Of a DNA stretch of 64,000 nt, positions 22,977 to 36,006 are shown in pieces. Where the stretch lies: contig CM040123.1 in NCBI GenBank assembly GCA_022559845.1, positions 299,696,642 through 299,760,641 of the forward strand, written 5' to 3'. The notes under the pieces are model-generated. The model ran no database searches, was not told the origin of the DNA, and saw only the letters and a program-made list of their open reading frames with translations. Both the position numbers and the translations under genes were made by a program. Positions within the stretch are counted from its first letter, which is position 1. The number at the start of each line of letters is the position of its first letter. The DNA comes from Amorphophallus konjac. Its lineage: Eukaryota > Streptophyta > Magnoliopsida > Alismatales > Araceae.

Positions 22977-23250
22977 GGCTCATAGGCGACCATCCATGGT
23001 TTCGGTGAAGGTCCGAAAGGTGACTTCGGACAGGTCCATCCGAGCCATAATGGCCAACATTGCCTCCTGTAAGGAGTGGAAGTCTCCCGAGGCGGCATCG
23101 CGAGGGTGAGCCATAGATGTGGGGCGATGGTTTTGGGTACCACGCCGGGTGGGCATGCAAAGACACGAAGGTTGGAATGCACTAACTAGGAACCTAGACT
23201 TAACCCACTATTCGGTACTAGGTGGAGATAATCGATCCGAAAATCGCTCG

Positions 23251-23280
23251 CCCAAGTGTGCGACCTTCCCGATAGGCGTA
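23251..23280 (-). other. Leader block shared with E3
   Basis: The minus strand reads ACGCCTATCGGGAAGGTCGC followed by ACA-CTTG, about 90 nt after the PBS. E3 has the same block at 56415-56440. It is a candidate packaging or dimerisation signal. Confidence 0.55.
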
Positions 23281-23368
23281 GCCTAACATTCGTGTTCCAC
23301 CTTTTGATATACCGAGTAGAGGAATGCAAATGCAACCTTGGACTTAAATGACCCTAGACTTGAACAAC

Positions 23369-23380
23369 GCTCTGATACCA
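23369..23380 (-). other. Primer binding site of E2
   Basis: The minus strand reads TGGTATCAGAGC, three bases from the 5' LTR at 23384. Confidence 0.92.
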
Positions 23381-23383
23381 AAC

Positions 23384-25544
23384 TGATGCGGGACAGATGA
23401 CCGACTCGGGCTAAGACGTACGACCGACTCGTTGTGCGGCCAGCACTAGCACACTAAGGCAAGCCGGGCGGCTGACCACCGTGGTATTCTCCGGGTGGAG
23501 ACGTCTCTCAACAGTGACTCTCTTGAGCCCGACGATAATCCCTTGCGAGGGAAACGTGGGGATCGCGGCGATTAAGAAACCACCGTCGCCTAGGGTGCTA
23601 ATTCGCGCTCGGTGCTCGATTGGAGCCACGGAACGGGCGCTCACAACTCACAATCGCGGTGAATTTGAAACTAGCTATCGGCCCTATTCTCACAAACGCA
23701 GCAATATAGAAAGCATACTAAACAGCAATGTGAGTGGGGAACGAATCGCGTACCTCCACGACAAGGCGTGGGGAAGACACCCCGGCCGATTTCCGAACAA
23801 CCCCAGTACACAATTGAATTAAATTTTACAAATTCAGAAGCTTGGCCCACTCCACACAGGGAGGTATTGGGCTACAATCGATAACTTTCGGGTTGCTGGA
23901 ACCCGGGTTGACGGGCAGCACTCTTCGGAGCCGAGGGAGGCGAGTCGGGGCCGATCGGGTATGCCGAGGGTGAACCGACCCGGTTCTGTCCACGCTGGTC
24001 TCCCTGCGCAGCGAACTTGCGAAGGCCGGTATAGCTAGATCCGAGATCCAATCGGAGTGCCGTTTGTTGGAGAACGATGGCGACTGGACGCCGTTTCTCT
24101 TCTCCGAAGGGTGCGATCAGATTTTTTCAGATCTGAGCACAACAGTGGCTGCACCAAGCCTCTGGTTCTGCTCGCACAGAACTGCACAGGAACAGAAAGA
24201 ATTATGGGAAAAATGGTTGCCGAGGCCCGATCGAGGCGCCGCTTATGGGAGATCATCGGCGACGTCCGGAGCCGAAGACCTCACACAGATCTCACCCGGA
24301 TGAGGCGGGGCAGGCTCGGGAAGTCGGTGCTGGTTCTGAGCCAGATTTACTTAGATCTCTTACGTGATCTCACGAGAATCGCCTCCACGGACAACACGAT
24401 GATCGGATCGAGGCGAGATTGCGGCAACGTGAAGAGGACTTGAAATCCTACGATCTCTCTTCAGGAAGCAGCTTTAGATGGCATCAGGGTTGGGCTGGAG
24501 AAATTAAAACACAGTCGTCTTCAGATCTGGGCAGCAATCAGGGACCAATCTGTGCGCCTCCATGAAAAGAAGTCTTGCCGTCGCTCACGAACTCCGATCG
24601 ACGCGAAACCAACGCTGAAATCTTCCTAACTCTCATATGTATCACTGAGATTTTTTGGGGAAGAAGAAGGTAAGAGGAAGAGGGGGATACAAGGTCGAGT
24701 CACACGACCCAATTCTGTCCCTTCACAGGACAGAACCAAGGGAGTCACACCCAAGGAAACACAAGAGAATCTCTCTCCAATGCAATTTTATCTCAACAAA
24801 CTTTCATTAACTTGTGCACAAACACTATACATGCCTTTAAATAGACAATGGCAAGGGGTAGAGGGGAAGGGGCTGCGTGGGATTTAAAAAGGGAGAGGGG
24901 GGGTGCGCATGGATCATGACACTTGGTGAGAGGGAAAGGGAGACAAGGGGACATGGTTGCTCACCTACCTTTGAAATTCAAGGTAAAGGTGGTAGGTTGC
25001 AGCCAATTTTGTATTTGACCAGTAGCCATTTGAATGCTCCATGTGGTAAATGAAGGTTGAAAGAAAAGAAATTCAAACAACTAGCCTAATATGACAAAAT
25101 AGGGGGCGCCCCCTACTTGGGCCTCCAATTGGGCCATTTGGCCATGGCTTAAGCCCACTCCATCATTCTTGTTTAGCCCTTTCCATAGAGCCCATGAGTG
25201 AAGGGAGCCCATTCTAGATAGCCCAACCTAGATAGCCCATGTAGGAAGGAAGCCCAATTGGGCCATGCATGGCTTATGGATCCATTACAATGGACCAAGG
25301 CCACTCCTTTCTTAAGGAATGCTTAAGGCCCTTAACCAATTGGCCCTTTAAGAGCCTTACAACCAGCCCATTATGCAAACCCAACTAGAATGTTCATTAC
25401 AAGCCCAATTTCAATGCAAAAAGAGTCCAAATTGAAGCCAAATTGTCCTTAATTTGAAGGGAAGCCGAAGTAGTCCACTTGGTGCTCCGCGTATGGCACC
25501 GTCGGTTCGCCGATGTGTCACTGATCGCCCTAGTGTCCGCACCA
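23384..25544 (-). repeat. 5' LTR of E2, 2161 bp
   Basis: Begins TGATGCGGGACAG and ends GTCCGCACCA. It carries one copy of the 313-bp unit and a small deletion near 24270 relative to the left LTR. Confidence 0.93.
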
Positions 25545-26204
25545 TCAACAGTCTCATTTTTCAAAAAAAAATTTGGCGTTAGGTTTTATTTTCGGGAACT
25601 TTTAGAGTTAATATGAGTTTACAAAAAAAAATAAATAAATAAAAAACTAAAACCCATTAAACCTCGCCACCCCTTCTGTTCTCTCCCTCACTCTCGCGTC
25701 TCACTCTCTCTCCCTCCCGTTTCTCTCCCTTTCTCTCCCACCACATCTCCGGTGGCCGACGGATGGCGATGGTAGGTAGGACCAGGGAGCGTCGTGATGG
25801 GCCGTTCACGCGAGCGAGCGAAGGGGGTGATCGTGATGGGCCGGAGGCGGTGGCGTGGCACGGTGGCTCGCGTGAACGGGGTTCGTCTTGCGTGAGCGAG
25901 GCGATTTGGCAGTTTTCTTCGCGAGAGGTAGGGGGACGGACCCACACTACTCTCCCCTTGTTTTCCCATGCATGTGGTCGAGTTTTGAGTGAGAGAGCAT
26001 GGTTTACCACTTTTTGGAGAAATTCCATGTTTATGGGAGTGTGATCGAATCGATTCGCCAAAATCGAGTTTCGTGCGTGGCATTTGACGTTGGGGGTGAT
26101 TCCTACGCGTGTCGATGGTTTCGAGCCCAATGTGGGCCTATCAAGCTAAGGAATGAGCCTTCGGGGGTGGTTGTAGGAGGGCACCCTATCTTGAGAGTGC
26201 CCAG

Positions 26205-26540
26205 TTGGGCGGCCAGGGTTCTGGCGGTCCAGGGGTGTTAGGCAGCCAGGGTGGTTGTCGCCCAGGCCCATGCCCATCTGGGCGGCGAAAGGCCTGGCCG
26301 CCCATGTGTCTTGGCGATCAGGGAGGTGACCGCCCAGGCCAAGGCTGGGCGGCCACTGGGATGGCCGCCGAGTCTACTGTGTGGCCTAGACTTGGCGGCC
26401 AATGATTGGGCCACCCAGGCCCTTCTGTCCAGGTGCTGGGTGGCCAGGAGTCGCCTAGGTCTGTGGGCGGCCAGGAGTTGGTCGCCCCTATCTCAGGGTG
26501 GCAACCACCTATGTGGCCCCCTAGTGCTATGAGCGGCCAG
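26205..26540. repeat. Dense GGGCGGCCA word array in the LARD-B LTR
   Basis: GGCGGCCAGG, GGGCGGCC and inverse or near forms such as GTCGCCCAGG and CCGCCCAGGCC recur many times in 340 bp without fixed spacing. The array is G/C-rich and partly self-complementary (GGCC cores). Confidence 0.8.
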
Positions 26541-27985
26541 TGAGTTAGCCACCCAGCCCTTGTCAGCCGCGGGTCAGCTTTTTCACATTTCTGTGTGTGG
26601 TGGTTCCCGTCTATGCTGGCTTCACCGGTTGTCCATAGAGTAGCCACCTAGTCAGAGGTTTTAGGGTTTTGTGTCATGTCCATGGCTGTCTTGTGTGGAG
26701 TTACACGTCTACGATGAGTTACGTACGGACCTGTGGTGTTCCGATGGCTTTCCCATTCTTTAGCGAGTTCTCAGCTTTTGGTGAGCTTTCCCACTAGTCG
26801 TATCTTTCCAACACACGTGTGTGTGAACCCACTTGGGAGTGGTGGAGAGATTTCCCAGTATGATGGTTTTTAGGCTGGTCACCGTAGGGCCCCTCATCTT
26901 TGTAGCCTGAGTCTGGACTGGGGTGAAAACCTGCTAGAGGATCTGACCTAGAGTGCATGGTCTGTGTGTGCGCACGTGGTAGGGGGCATCAGAAACGTGC
27001 TGACGAGTGCGACCCTAGCTAGTCCTTGTTCTGTGGTTCTATGGTTAGTGTGTCTCAGTTTCCACCCAGGGCGTGTAGGGAGACACCAGGGGGTGCGGAC
27101 TAAGACATCAGTCTACGGATCCGGCCTTGCTTCTATTGGGTAGTGCTCCTGTCACTTGAGAGGTTTCGACTCAGGTTTCATTTTCATGAGTTTCAGTCTT
27201 TTGGCGGCTCAGGGTCCTGGTTACTCGTGATCAGGTGTGGTTCCTCGCTGTCTTCGTGAGTCTTGTCTGACTGTGTAGATGTGTGTCTTGGTTGACCGAT
27301 CGAGGGTCTGCCATGTAGCCTAGATCCTAGCGTGTGTATCCTAGGAGAGATGTTCTGAGATAGGTCACCGTGGTCTAGCTTTCTGTGACCTGGTTCAAGA
27401 ATCAGCTTCGGCGTGAGTTGTGTCCGATATTCTAGGTGTTCCGACGGTGTGCAGGTTTTTGGCAGTTAGTGGTTTAGAGGGTTTCCGTGTGTGTTGTGCT
27501 GCCCTTACTGCTTTACTACTTTACCTGCCTTACTGTGTTTATTTTTTTACTTCCTTCTCTGTTTAGTTTATTTTTTTGTGGTGGGGATCCGCAGGACCCC
27601 TATTGAGCCAATGAGCTGAGGCTCACCCGTTTCCTTTTCAGATCGGCATGCCTCCTCATCGTTTGGAGGCCTTGAGCAGCATTTGAGGTCCTAGCGTCGC
27701 CAGCTTGTGTTAGCCGGGGTATGCCCCAGAGGCTGTGTACTTTTCTTTTGTTGCACTGTACCTTTAGGACTTGTGTATATCTGGACTGGAAATTGTATAA
27801 ATGTGTGTAAATCTATTTTTAAATGTAAATTTTAATTTCAACAGTTTAATTCTTGCATTTATTTTAGATTTCTGTACACTCCCGTGACACCTTTTAACCC
27901 TTCTGAGCTTCCCAGCTCGTGGGTGGCGGTGTTGGATCCGAGTGATATCGGGTTTGACCTGGTATTCAGATCTTGGGTCGTGACA

Positions 27986-30319
27986 ATGCAAGTGTTTGGA
28001 AGTGTGACAACAAATGTGACACCTATCGCGCAAGGAATGGGAAACATTGAGGAAATAATGAAAGAGTTCTAGCACACTGTGATAGAAAAATTGAGCTCTA
28101 TTCAAAGGATTGTTTCTAAGGTAAAACAGACTATCCTCAGTAGGTTGAGGGAACCTGCAAGATATGGTAATTGAAATTCTTTAAAGGTAGCCTCTAGAAA
28201 TTGATTATGAGTAGCTAGCATCATTGGTAGCTGAGAAAATCAATGTGAGGTCTGCTCCCTAGCATGTTTCTCAACCAACACCTCAACCAGTTCCATAGCA
28301 TGGAAGAAGGATCAAAGTAGTCTGTAAAAAAACTCCAAGGGATAAATTACCTGAGGCAGTACCAATAGAAGTTGTTGTGGCAGAACAACCTCAAGCTCCA
28401 CTAGTCCAAACCTCTCCTACTCAAAAATATAGAGAAGAAAGAGCAGCTACAGCTGAAGCTAGAGCAAGGATAGCAGAAGAAAGAGTAGAAGCTGAGAGGG
28501 TTGCCTAGGTAAGGGGTAAAATAAAAGTAGCTGTCAGGACACTTGGAAGGGCCACATGAGTAAAGAAGGTGTCTGTCAATCTTAAGGATCTATATGCTAG
28601 TGAAATTGGCAGACACCTATCAATTGTGGACTCGGTTCAATTCATATCTGGGACAGCGAGGGCAGCCCACTATGTCTTTAAGGGAGTTCATGAATGACCT
28701 CGAAAATGAAAGCTTCTGCTCTACTGTTCTATAAGTAGTAGGAGACTTATCGGAAGATGTGCCACCTCCTCCACCATCTGCATACACTTAGGGGGAGAGA
28801 ACTTCATCCTCATAGCCTTAACCTCCCGGTATGAGTTCTTGAAACTCACTCTTCTACTTATTCTCTATGGCTAGAAATTCATCTCTTATTTTTGGCTATT
28901 TTCAGAACAGTCTGATGCTGGATTACCACATGACCACCCAAAACAACCAGCATTAGATAATGCAAGAATAAAATTAATTTTGGAAAGAAGTTGGTTCACA
29001 CTATTTTCACGGATGGTAGATGTATTGATTACTAAACTAGAGGGGCTTAAGATATATGAAAATTGGTGCAGGAGACATATGAGGGAGACAAATATGGAAA
29101 AAAAATAAAACATTCCTCAGACAGTTTCTTGAAGAAGTCCAAAAGAATAGGCTACAATAGATACAAGTCATGGGATACTAGGAGAAGGTACATACCTATT
29201 CTGAAGAGCAATATCTTATGGCCTCTTGCAAGCAGCACACTGCATATCTAAAGTACAATTGAGAGAGAAGATCAAGAAACATCTAGATCAAGTATCCCTG
29301 ATGTAGTACCTTGATCATCTGCTACTATAGATTGCAAGAGAAGTTCAGGAGATTGATTGAAAGTTTGCCAATTTTCAGGAATACAATGCAATGCTCCTCC
29401 TTGCCAATAAAGAACCTATCACCTAGGAGGAGTTTAGTGTAATGATTACTGCACAAACTAAAGCCTCCATCTAAAATCTTAGCTGCATTCCTAGAGACAC
29501 ATCCAGAAAAAGTGATAGAAGATCCAGAAGCTCCCATACAAGCAACAGATGTCATTGCCTCTCCTCCTAGACCAGACCATTCTATTCTAGCTACACGACG
29601 TGCTCCACTAAAGACCTACTTTTCGAGTGCCACTATTTTAGCATCCATGATAAACGCTCTGATTTCTTTAGAGTAATAGGCCAACTAAGGACTAATACGG
29701 AGAACTTCAAGTAGTTCATTAAGTCCTAAAGAAGTCAAGTAACAGTGATCAGAGAAATCTCCATTGACCCTATCCAGAGGGCTTCGCACTTTATTAATCA
29801 TCATCCACCTTCTATCCATTGTGAGGACTATCAACAACTATATCCTCCCAATCCTTCAAAGCCCCATCGAAAATAAAGACATTGTACTCCCTCTGTGTAT
29901 TCTTTAATTCTTTCATTCATTTTATTTTTGAAAAATGAACATTCTTTCTAACATCAATAAAATTCTCTCCGTTCACATCTCATGTCTATATTCCTTCTAT
30001 GGAGTGTCGCTGAATAAAGAGAATAACATTAGATTGAAAGTGATATCTTCATCTGTCTACTCACCTTTTTTGCTCTGATAAAAAGGGGAGTAACATATTA
30101 ATATGGGTGTTGGACACGGAGAGTAACATATTTAGGAGGAGACTACATGGTTAAGGGGAAAAACACATCAAGTGAAAAAACATTGAAAAACGTATTACTA
30201 TATCTTGAAACCCCTACAATTGTATTAACTCGTGAAGAGTTAAAAATTTTCCCTAAAAGTTTAAGGATAAATCTTTCAAAAATTTTAATTTACTTTGTCA
30301 TAATCAAAAATGGAGAGAT
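27986..30319 (+). other. Degenerate Sirevirus-like 3' region, no intact gene
   Basis: The stretch has broken coding-like frames I cannot assign, for instance around 28920-29250 (ALDNARIKLILERSWFTLF and onward, with stops). Toward the right end there are purine tracts, AAAAAGGGGAG near 30080 and TTAAGGGGAAAAAC near 30152, then a weak PPT-like AAAAATGGAGAGAT directly before the S2 LTR. This arrangement is like the 3' end of a Sirevirus. The left edge is the LARD-B insertion point. Confidence 0.45.
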
Positions 30320-32882
30320 TGTTGAAAAATATATTTTTTCATGAAATATATTATTTTAGATTATGATAAAATAAATTAATTATCTCATTAATTGAGATTA
30401 CATGTTTAACCTAAACACAGGTCTCCAAAAATATCTTAGATAAATATTACTTAATATTACCTAGATGAAAAGTATGAAGGAAAGGCGAAAGGTAATCCGA
30501 TCTATTCGCCTTAGTTTATAAGGAACAATAGAAAGGCAATAGGGAACACAGAAGGAAACCTTAATCATTTATACAATTCCTTAAGAAGGTGAGACATTTG
30601 CCTTAGTATACACAGAAGGTGAAACATTCACCTTAGTGGGGAAAAATAACTCAGGAAGGCGAAACATTTGACTTAGTAAGGTATTCACCTTAACACAAAA
30701 TGACAAAATGTCCAGACAAGGCAAAATACCCACTTTAGTATCTTAACAAGGCGAAATGATTTTGCCTCAATAGAAAAAGACAAAATAACTTAGGAAGGTG
30801 AGGCATTCGCCTTAGTGAGATATTTGAACTAGCATCCGCCTTAATACAAAATGACAAAAAGTCTAATAATGCATAGCATTCACCTTAGCTCTCTAAAAGG
30901 CAAAGCATTCGCCTTAACAGGATGGTAAGGCGAAGTATTCGCCTTAGCCGAAGCATTCGCCTCAATAGAAAAAGATAAAACTAAAGATAAGGCGGAGCAT
31001 TCATCTTTGCATTCTAATAAGATGAAGTGATTTCTCCTCAGTAGAAAAGGACAAAATAGTTCAGATAAAGAGGAGCAATCGCCTTACACCATGTAAGGCG
31101 AAACATTTACGTTAGCTGGATGGAAATGTGAAATATTTTCCTTAGTTGAAGCATTCACCTTAACAAAAAAGATAAAACTCATAACAAGGTGGAACAACAA
31201 AAATGACACTTTTTCTCAATACAAAATGACAAAACTATAGGATAAGGTGAAGCATTTAACTTAACCATCTTAGCAAGACGAAACGTCTCAAATATTCCAC
31301 CTCAATAGTAAACAATACAATTCCTTAACAAGGTGGAACACTCTTTGTTTTCTTAGAAGGTGAAAACATGTTTGATATTTCACCTTAGTATAAAATGACA
31401 AAGACCTTGATAAGGTGAAACGTGTCTGATATTTTGTCTTAAGTAGAAAATGAAAAAATTCTTAAAAGGGCGGAACACTCTTTGATTCCTAAAGAAGGCG
31501 GAACAAATCTGATACACTGCCTTAACAGAAAATGACAAAAACAAAGGTGTATTTACATTGTATTACATGGAAAAGCAATATTTTGTCTCTCCTACTTAAA
31601 AGGATATTGATCTTTAGTGATAATATACTAGGTTTTCCACGTGTATTGCTTTTGACTCTTTGACCGCACTAAACAATGAAATAAATAGTATGGTGCCAAC
31701 AATACACTTAAATGCTACAGCACCACGCACGTAAACAAGTTACAAAGATACTAAAAAGAAAAGATAACTTATTTCTTATGCACTTTACAATATCTTAAGA
31801 TATACTCTTGCGTACTAAATTGGAAATATTTATTGCATTCTTTTCTCTCTTACAATTAAAATTTAAAATTGCCTACCTATTTCACGTTTCTACAATGGAA
31901 AAATATCTTTAGTATTGTTTCAGAAACAACATGCTATAGCAGCCAGGAGAAATCTTGCACAAGAGAAGAAATAGGCTGACTAACGATAGTAATAGATATT
32001 TAATTCACCTGTGAACCAAGAATCAGATGCAAAGCAGTCGGATCTACTGAAAGTTATGACTAGAATCCTACCTTTGGAAAAGTGCATGTATCTAATGGAT
32101 ATAGTGAGGTTTGGAGCTTTAAATAGCCCAAGACTCGAAAAGGAAAACATAATTTAACTCTTCGAGCAACGAACGATCAATCATTCAAGCACCTTTGTGC
32201 AATGAAACAGCATCTTGCTTCTTACGCACTCACAACCAGGAGACTTCACCACATATAAAGCACATCTTTGAAGTTCTTCATCCTAGGAAGCATTAAAGTG
32301 GAGGACTATGTTGTAACGATATTCTACTTCCTTCCTCCTCTTTCATTCATTACAATCATTTGAATTTACTCTTCGTTGGTCTATCCAAAGGACAGTTAGA
32401 AAGAGTATTTGTTGTTCGGTAAAACTAGCACTTTGTGTGCTAGTTTAGTCCACTAATATTGAGAAAATCAACAGGGTGAGTAGCCCCTAGAATGCCAACT
32501 GGTGCTAGATCACTAGAAAAATTAAGTCACCGAGAGTGACTATTGATTGGCTGAGACTTGATCAAAATCAACTAGGTTGGTGGTTCCTGAAAAACCACTA
32601 GGATCCGCTGAGTCTTGCAAGATCAGCTAGGGAGCTGGCCTTGGAAAACAACTATTGTAACATTTGACAAAAGGTTAATGAACACCCCGGGCGAGTTGCA
32701 AAGGAACTAGACGTAGGGAAGGCACACGGATAACCAAACTAGTATAAGTCTCGTGTCTACTGTGGTTTGGTTGCATTGATACATTTTTTATTCTACTACG
32801 CATCTTAGAAAATTTTAATATGTGATTATTTTTCAAAGGCACATCTATTCACCTGCCTCTAAGGTGTGTCCGGCTACTAACA
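30320..32882 (+). repeat. LTR of Sirevirus-type element S2, 2.56 kb
   Basis: It starts TGTTGAAAAATATA and ends GGCTACTAACA, followed two bases later by a PBS, so it is the 5' LTR of the copia element whose gag is found at 53903-54165 and 60297-60413. The ends are matching TGTT and AACA. A U5 motif like CTAGACGTAGG is present near 32707. The sequence before it also looks like a retroelement 3' end. Confidence 0.75.
30480..31545. repeat. Palindromic AAGGCGAA / TTCGCCTT array in the S2 LTR
   Basis: About 30 copies of AAGGCGAA, TTCGCCTTA and decayed forms (AAGGTGAAA, TTCACCTTA) alternate across 1 kb. Many neighbours can pair, as in AAGGCGAAGTATTCGCCTT near 30926. Spacing is irregular and filled by A-rich sequence with a repeated AAAATGACAAAA. 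Confidence 0.9.
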
Positions 32883-32884
32883 AG

Positions 32885-32895
32885 TGGTATCAGAG
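32885..32895 (+). other. Primer binding site of S2
   Basis: TGGTATCAGAG two bases after the LTR, matching the initiator-Met tRNA type; the next bases diverge from the full 12-mer. Confidence 0.8.
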
Positions 32896-33000
32896 AGTGC
32901 AGGTCTCCTTGATTACATGTTTAACCACCTAAAGAGCAAGATCCTGATAGTAGCCGGATGGAAGGCAAGAGCAACCTCAACCTATAAGAAGGACACTCCA

Positions 33001-35990
33001 TGTAGCAACCCAGATTTATAGGATTAATTAAATGAGTATAAAAATTAGAAAAGGGGAGAAAATTAAATAATTGTAATAATATTAAATAAAAGAAAATTTA
33101 ATGGAATACAAATAAATGAAATTATAAATGGTTTTAATATGTAATTAAGGCTTAATGGACTTATGGGCTGAATTAATTATTAAAATTTAGAATTTCTAAA
33201 ACCCTAGTTTCTAATTGGGCTAATTTTGTTTCAACCTAACCTTAATGGGCTAATAACCCGAACCAAACCCTAATCCACTAAGGAAGGTCAAAATCTAACC
33301 TAACCCTAACCCTAATTCAAGCTAGATAGGGTGGGGGCGGCCCTAGATATAGATACAAATCAGATTTTTTAGAGTTCTTCCCTATCTAGGTTTCTTTGAC
33401 TTAATTAGGACTCTTTAGTGCATGAAATCCTATAAATAGGAAACCATAGCCTCCCTAGTCAACCTTAGCTCGTGGGAGAAGGCTTCTAGGCATGAGAGGA
33501 TCGATCTAGGAGGAGGAATCAAGGGTTTTTTCAGGGCGTTCGTGGGCTTCTTCGTTCTACTTCCTCTTCTTCCTTAGTCAATTCAAGGTAGGTGATATCT
33601 TAGGCTAAACATCAAATTAATGGTCCAAACATGTTCATTTGCATGTCTACTCTCTTCCTGCATCGTTTTCCCTAATTTTTAGGAACTATATTGCATGTAT
33701 GTCAATGATCATTGACTGGATATCGTTGTTTTAGTGTTTTTGTACCAGAACAGACTTTCTGTTCATGATCCCAACCCTAACAGTAACCACGTTTCTAAAC
33801 GTGGCCTTACGATAAACCGTGATCTTAAACTTCTATTTTTAACATGATTTTCTATTTATGGTATTGTAAATATAACAATTATTTATTTTTCATGAACGTG
33901 GTTTTCTTGTAGATCGTGATCTCAAATATTAATATATTTTAAACATAGTTTCTCCATGTGTAAAATTATTATAAAAGGATTATTTTTATATGAACGTGGC
34001 CTTCATGCTGACTGCATTCTGATCGCGGCCCCTCTCACGACCGCGTTCTGGCACAAGTTTTCAGAAACCCTAGATCCCATCCAGGATGTTATGTCAATGG
34101 CTTTTGAATCTAGATGCATATTTGTCATGTCTATATGTCATCCGAACCAACTTAAGAAACTAGGAAACATGTATAAACCCTCATTCCTTAAGTTCATGCT
34201 TCATGTTAATTTTTTTTCTCTTGATTTCATATCTCATCCTATGTCCATTGTTCTTAGCATGTTAAAAGAGTACTTAACTTACTGTAAACCTAAAATTGAT
34301 TCTTCTTTGCAAGTTTTAATGTTTCCACATGCTAGTTAGATTGATCGGTGCTTTCATATATATATCTTTATGTTTGAAGGTTATGTCACCCCGGTGATAT
34401 TAACCCACAGCTTGTTATTGGTTTCTAGTAGTATGCTAGGAACCCTAATTCATACTAAAGTTAGGACCCTCCGTTGGATATTCCTTCTATCGGACTGAAA
34501 CTTTTTTCATCAAGGCCTCCATAAGTCTCTGAAAGCCTTGAATTCCCACAAGGGCACTGAGAAGATTGTACCACAAAAACCATACAAACCACTAGAATCG
34601 TCATCCTACTATGTAGGATAGGGTTCAACCAGCCTTTAGAATGATAGAACAACATTCTATCTATGATTTGTGGAGTCTGTACTGAACGCGGCCTGTCTCC
34701 AAACCACGTTCAAGTTCTGTTTGAGAATGCGCCTCATCAGAGACCATGTTCTCTCAAACCCGTGATTGATCACGGCCTTCGGTCTGACCGCGTTCAACTC
34801 TGAAGGTAGTGGTCAAACCGACAACGTTCTGGTTTGACCCCTACCGTTGACCTTGGTCGTTGTGCTGGGTTAGACCGCGTTCAACCCAGTATTTTGAATT
34901 TTCCATTTTCATGATTACAATGTGTGGAATACCCACTCTAGCCTCTCATGGCTAGTGTTCCTTGACATCTTCGACCCTTCTTCAAAGGGTTATAATCCTC
35001 ATTGACATGTCTATCTATTTTGACTTTCGTTCCCTTGTCATTCTCTAATGACTCATTACTTTGAATTATTAAAAGTCTTAATTCCAACTCTTTGTTTCCT
35101 TTATTAAATGAGCATATTATTGGAATTCTTTGGCCATTATTAACTTGAAATTTTATTTGGAAAATATTGATATGGGACTTTGGGTCTAATATGACACTCA
35201 ATACTAAGCAATTTTTATAAAGGCCCGGATCTTGTCTTAGGGGTGAGGCAAAGCCCAAAAATATACCAATACTATGAACGATCAGGTGTGGCATTGCACC
35301 AACTATATGTAAGATTGGTTCTAGACAATTTCACACATTGATATGATTTGTATATGTTACTTGACATGTTCTTGATATTTTTGGCCCGGAATGGGTAATG
35401 TTATTGAAACTCTTATGAATGGCCAATTTATTGTTTACTTGCTTGGATATTGTCATACCTTATACTTGAATCTTCTACTTGTAAATATCTCATTTCCTTC
35501 CTCGATTATTCATTTATCCTACCACTATCTTGATTGTGTGTGAGCTTTACGCCTTGCATCATATAGCATGTTTCCTCATATTTTGTTAAATTGTTAATAA
35601 CTTATATTCTACCTGATGATAGAGATGTAATTCCTACTAAGCATTTTTGCTCACTCAGTTTCTCTTAACATTTTTCAGGTAATAATGAAGATGTTCCATC
35701 AGATGGAGAAGGGTAAGAGTGACAAGTGTCCCTAGAGTTTGAAGACTTGTGTCTTTTTATTTTCTTGAGTCTAGATAGGTTAAGTCTTGTTTGGAGTCTT
35801 TTTTATTTTTCTTCTTTTGTAATAATTATAAAGTGAGTCAGTAACGTTGTAACAATGAATTTTGATATCAATAAAAGTATATTTTTGTTATTTCTAGTCT
35901 CTTTGCGTTTCTTGTGGTTTGCTCTACTTGTCATGACTTCGCTGCCACATTCCGAGCAGGTTTCAGCTACTATCGGTTCGGGGCGTGACT
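33001..35990 (+). repeat. 5' LTR of G, 2.99 kb
   Basis: It starts TGTAGCAACCCAG and ends GGCGTGACT, where the 3' LTR has GTGACA, so the last base is mutated. A copia/gypsy-typical polyadenylation region (AATAAAAGTATA near 35870) is present. Words such as GAACGCGGCC and GACCGCGTTC recur at 33788-34885. Confidence 0.9.
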
Positions 35991-35994
35991 GAAG

Positions 35995-36006
35995 TGGTAT
36001 TAGAGC
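35995..36006 (+). other. Primer binding site of G
   Basis: TGGTATTAGAGC, one mismatch (C to T) from the initiator-Met tRNA type, four bases after the LTR. Confidence 0.85.

Larger units (their letters stand above)
18413..25544 (-). mobile_element. E2: complete gag-only LTR retrotransposon, 7.1 kb
   Basis: LTRs lie at 18413-20894 and 23384-25544, with the minus-strand PBS beside the right LTR and a perfect target duplication TCAAC (18408-18412 and 25545-25549). The 2.5 kb interior has a long gag with a zinc knuckle and a broken integrase tail but no protease, RT or RNase H, so it derives from a gypsy element by loss of pol. The LTRs look very similar except for a 313-bp unit present twice in the left LTR and once in the right. 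Confidence 0.95.
9428..27985 (+). mobile_element. LARD-B: gypsy-type non-coding element split by E1 and E2
   Basis: The internal segments are 9428-10124 and 17530-18272, rejoining at the E1 target site GTGTT. A purine tract GGGAGGAGG (18262-18270) precedes an LTR with start TGTCACGACCC and end GGGTCGTGACA. The sequence before the PPT (AATTTCGAGGATGAAATTTG) resembles the usual end of plant gypsy pol genes, but no pol domain can be read upstream. The left part is missing behind S1. It appears to sit inside a Sirevirus-like region that resumes at 27986. Confidence 0.7.
18273..27985 (+). repeat. 3' LTR of LARD-B, split by E2
   Basis: Pieces 18273-18412 and 25550-27985 make a 2.58 kb LTR with matching ends TGTCACGACCC and GGGTCGTGACA. 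E2 sits between them with a 5-bp duplication. The end motif resembles that of the antisense LARD-A LTR. Confidence 0.85.

Noticed and set aside
22661..23008. Plus-strand frame of 115 codons
   Set aside because: Shadow of the E2 gag on the opposite strand.
33297..33320. CCCTAA-type telomere-like repeats in the G LTR
   Set aside because: Only two or three units, and the same bases occur in the other G LTR at about 37698. It is LTR sequence, not a telomere.
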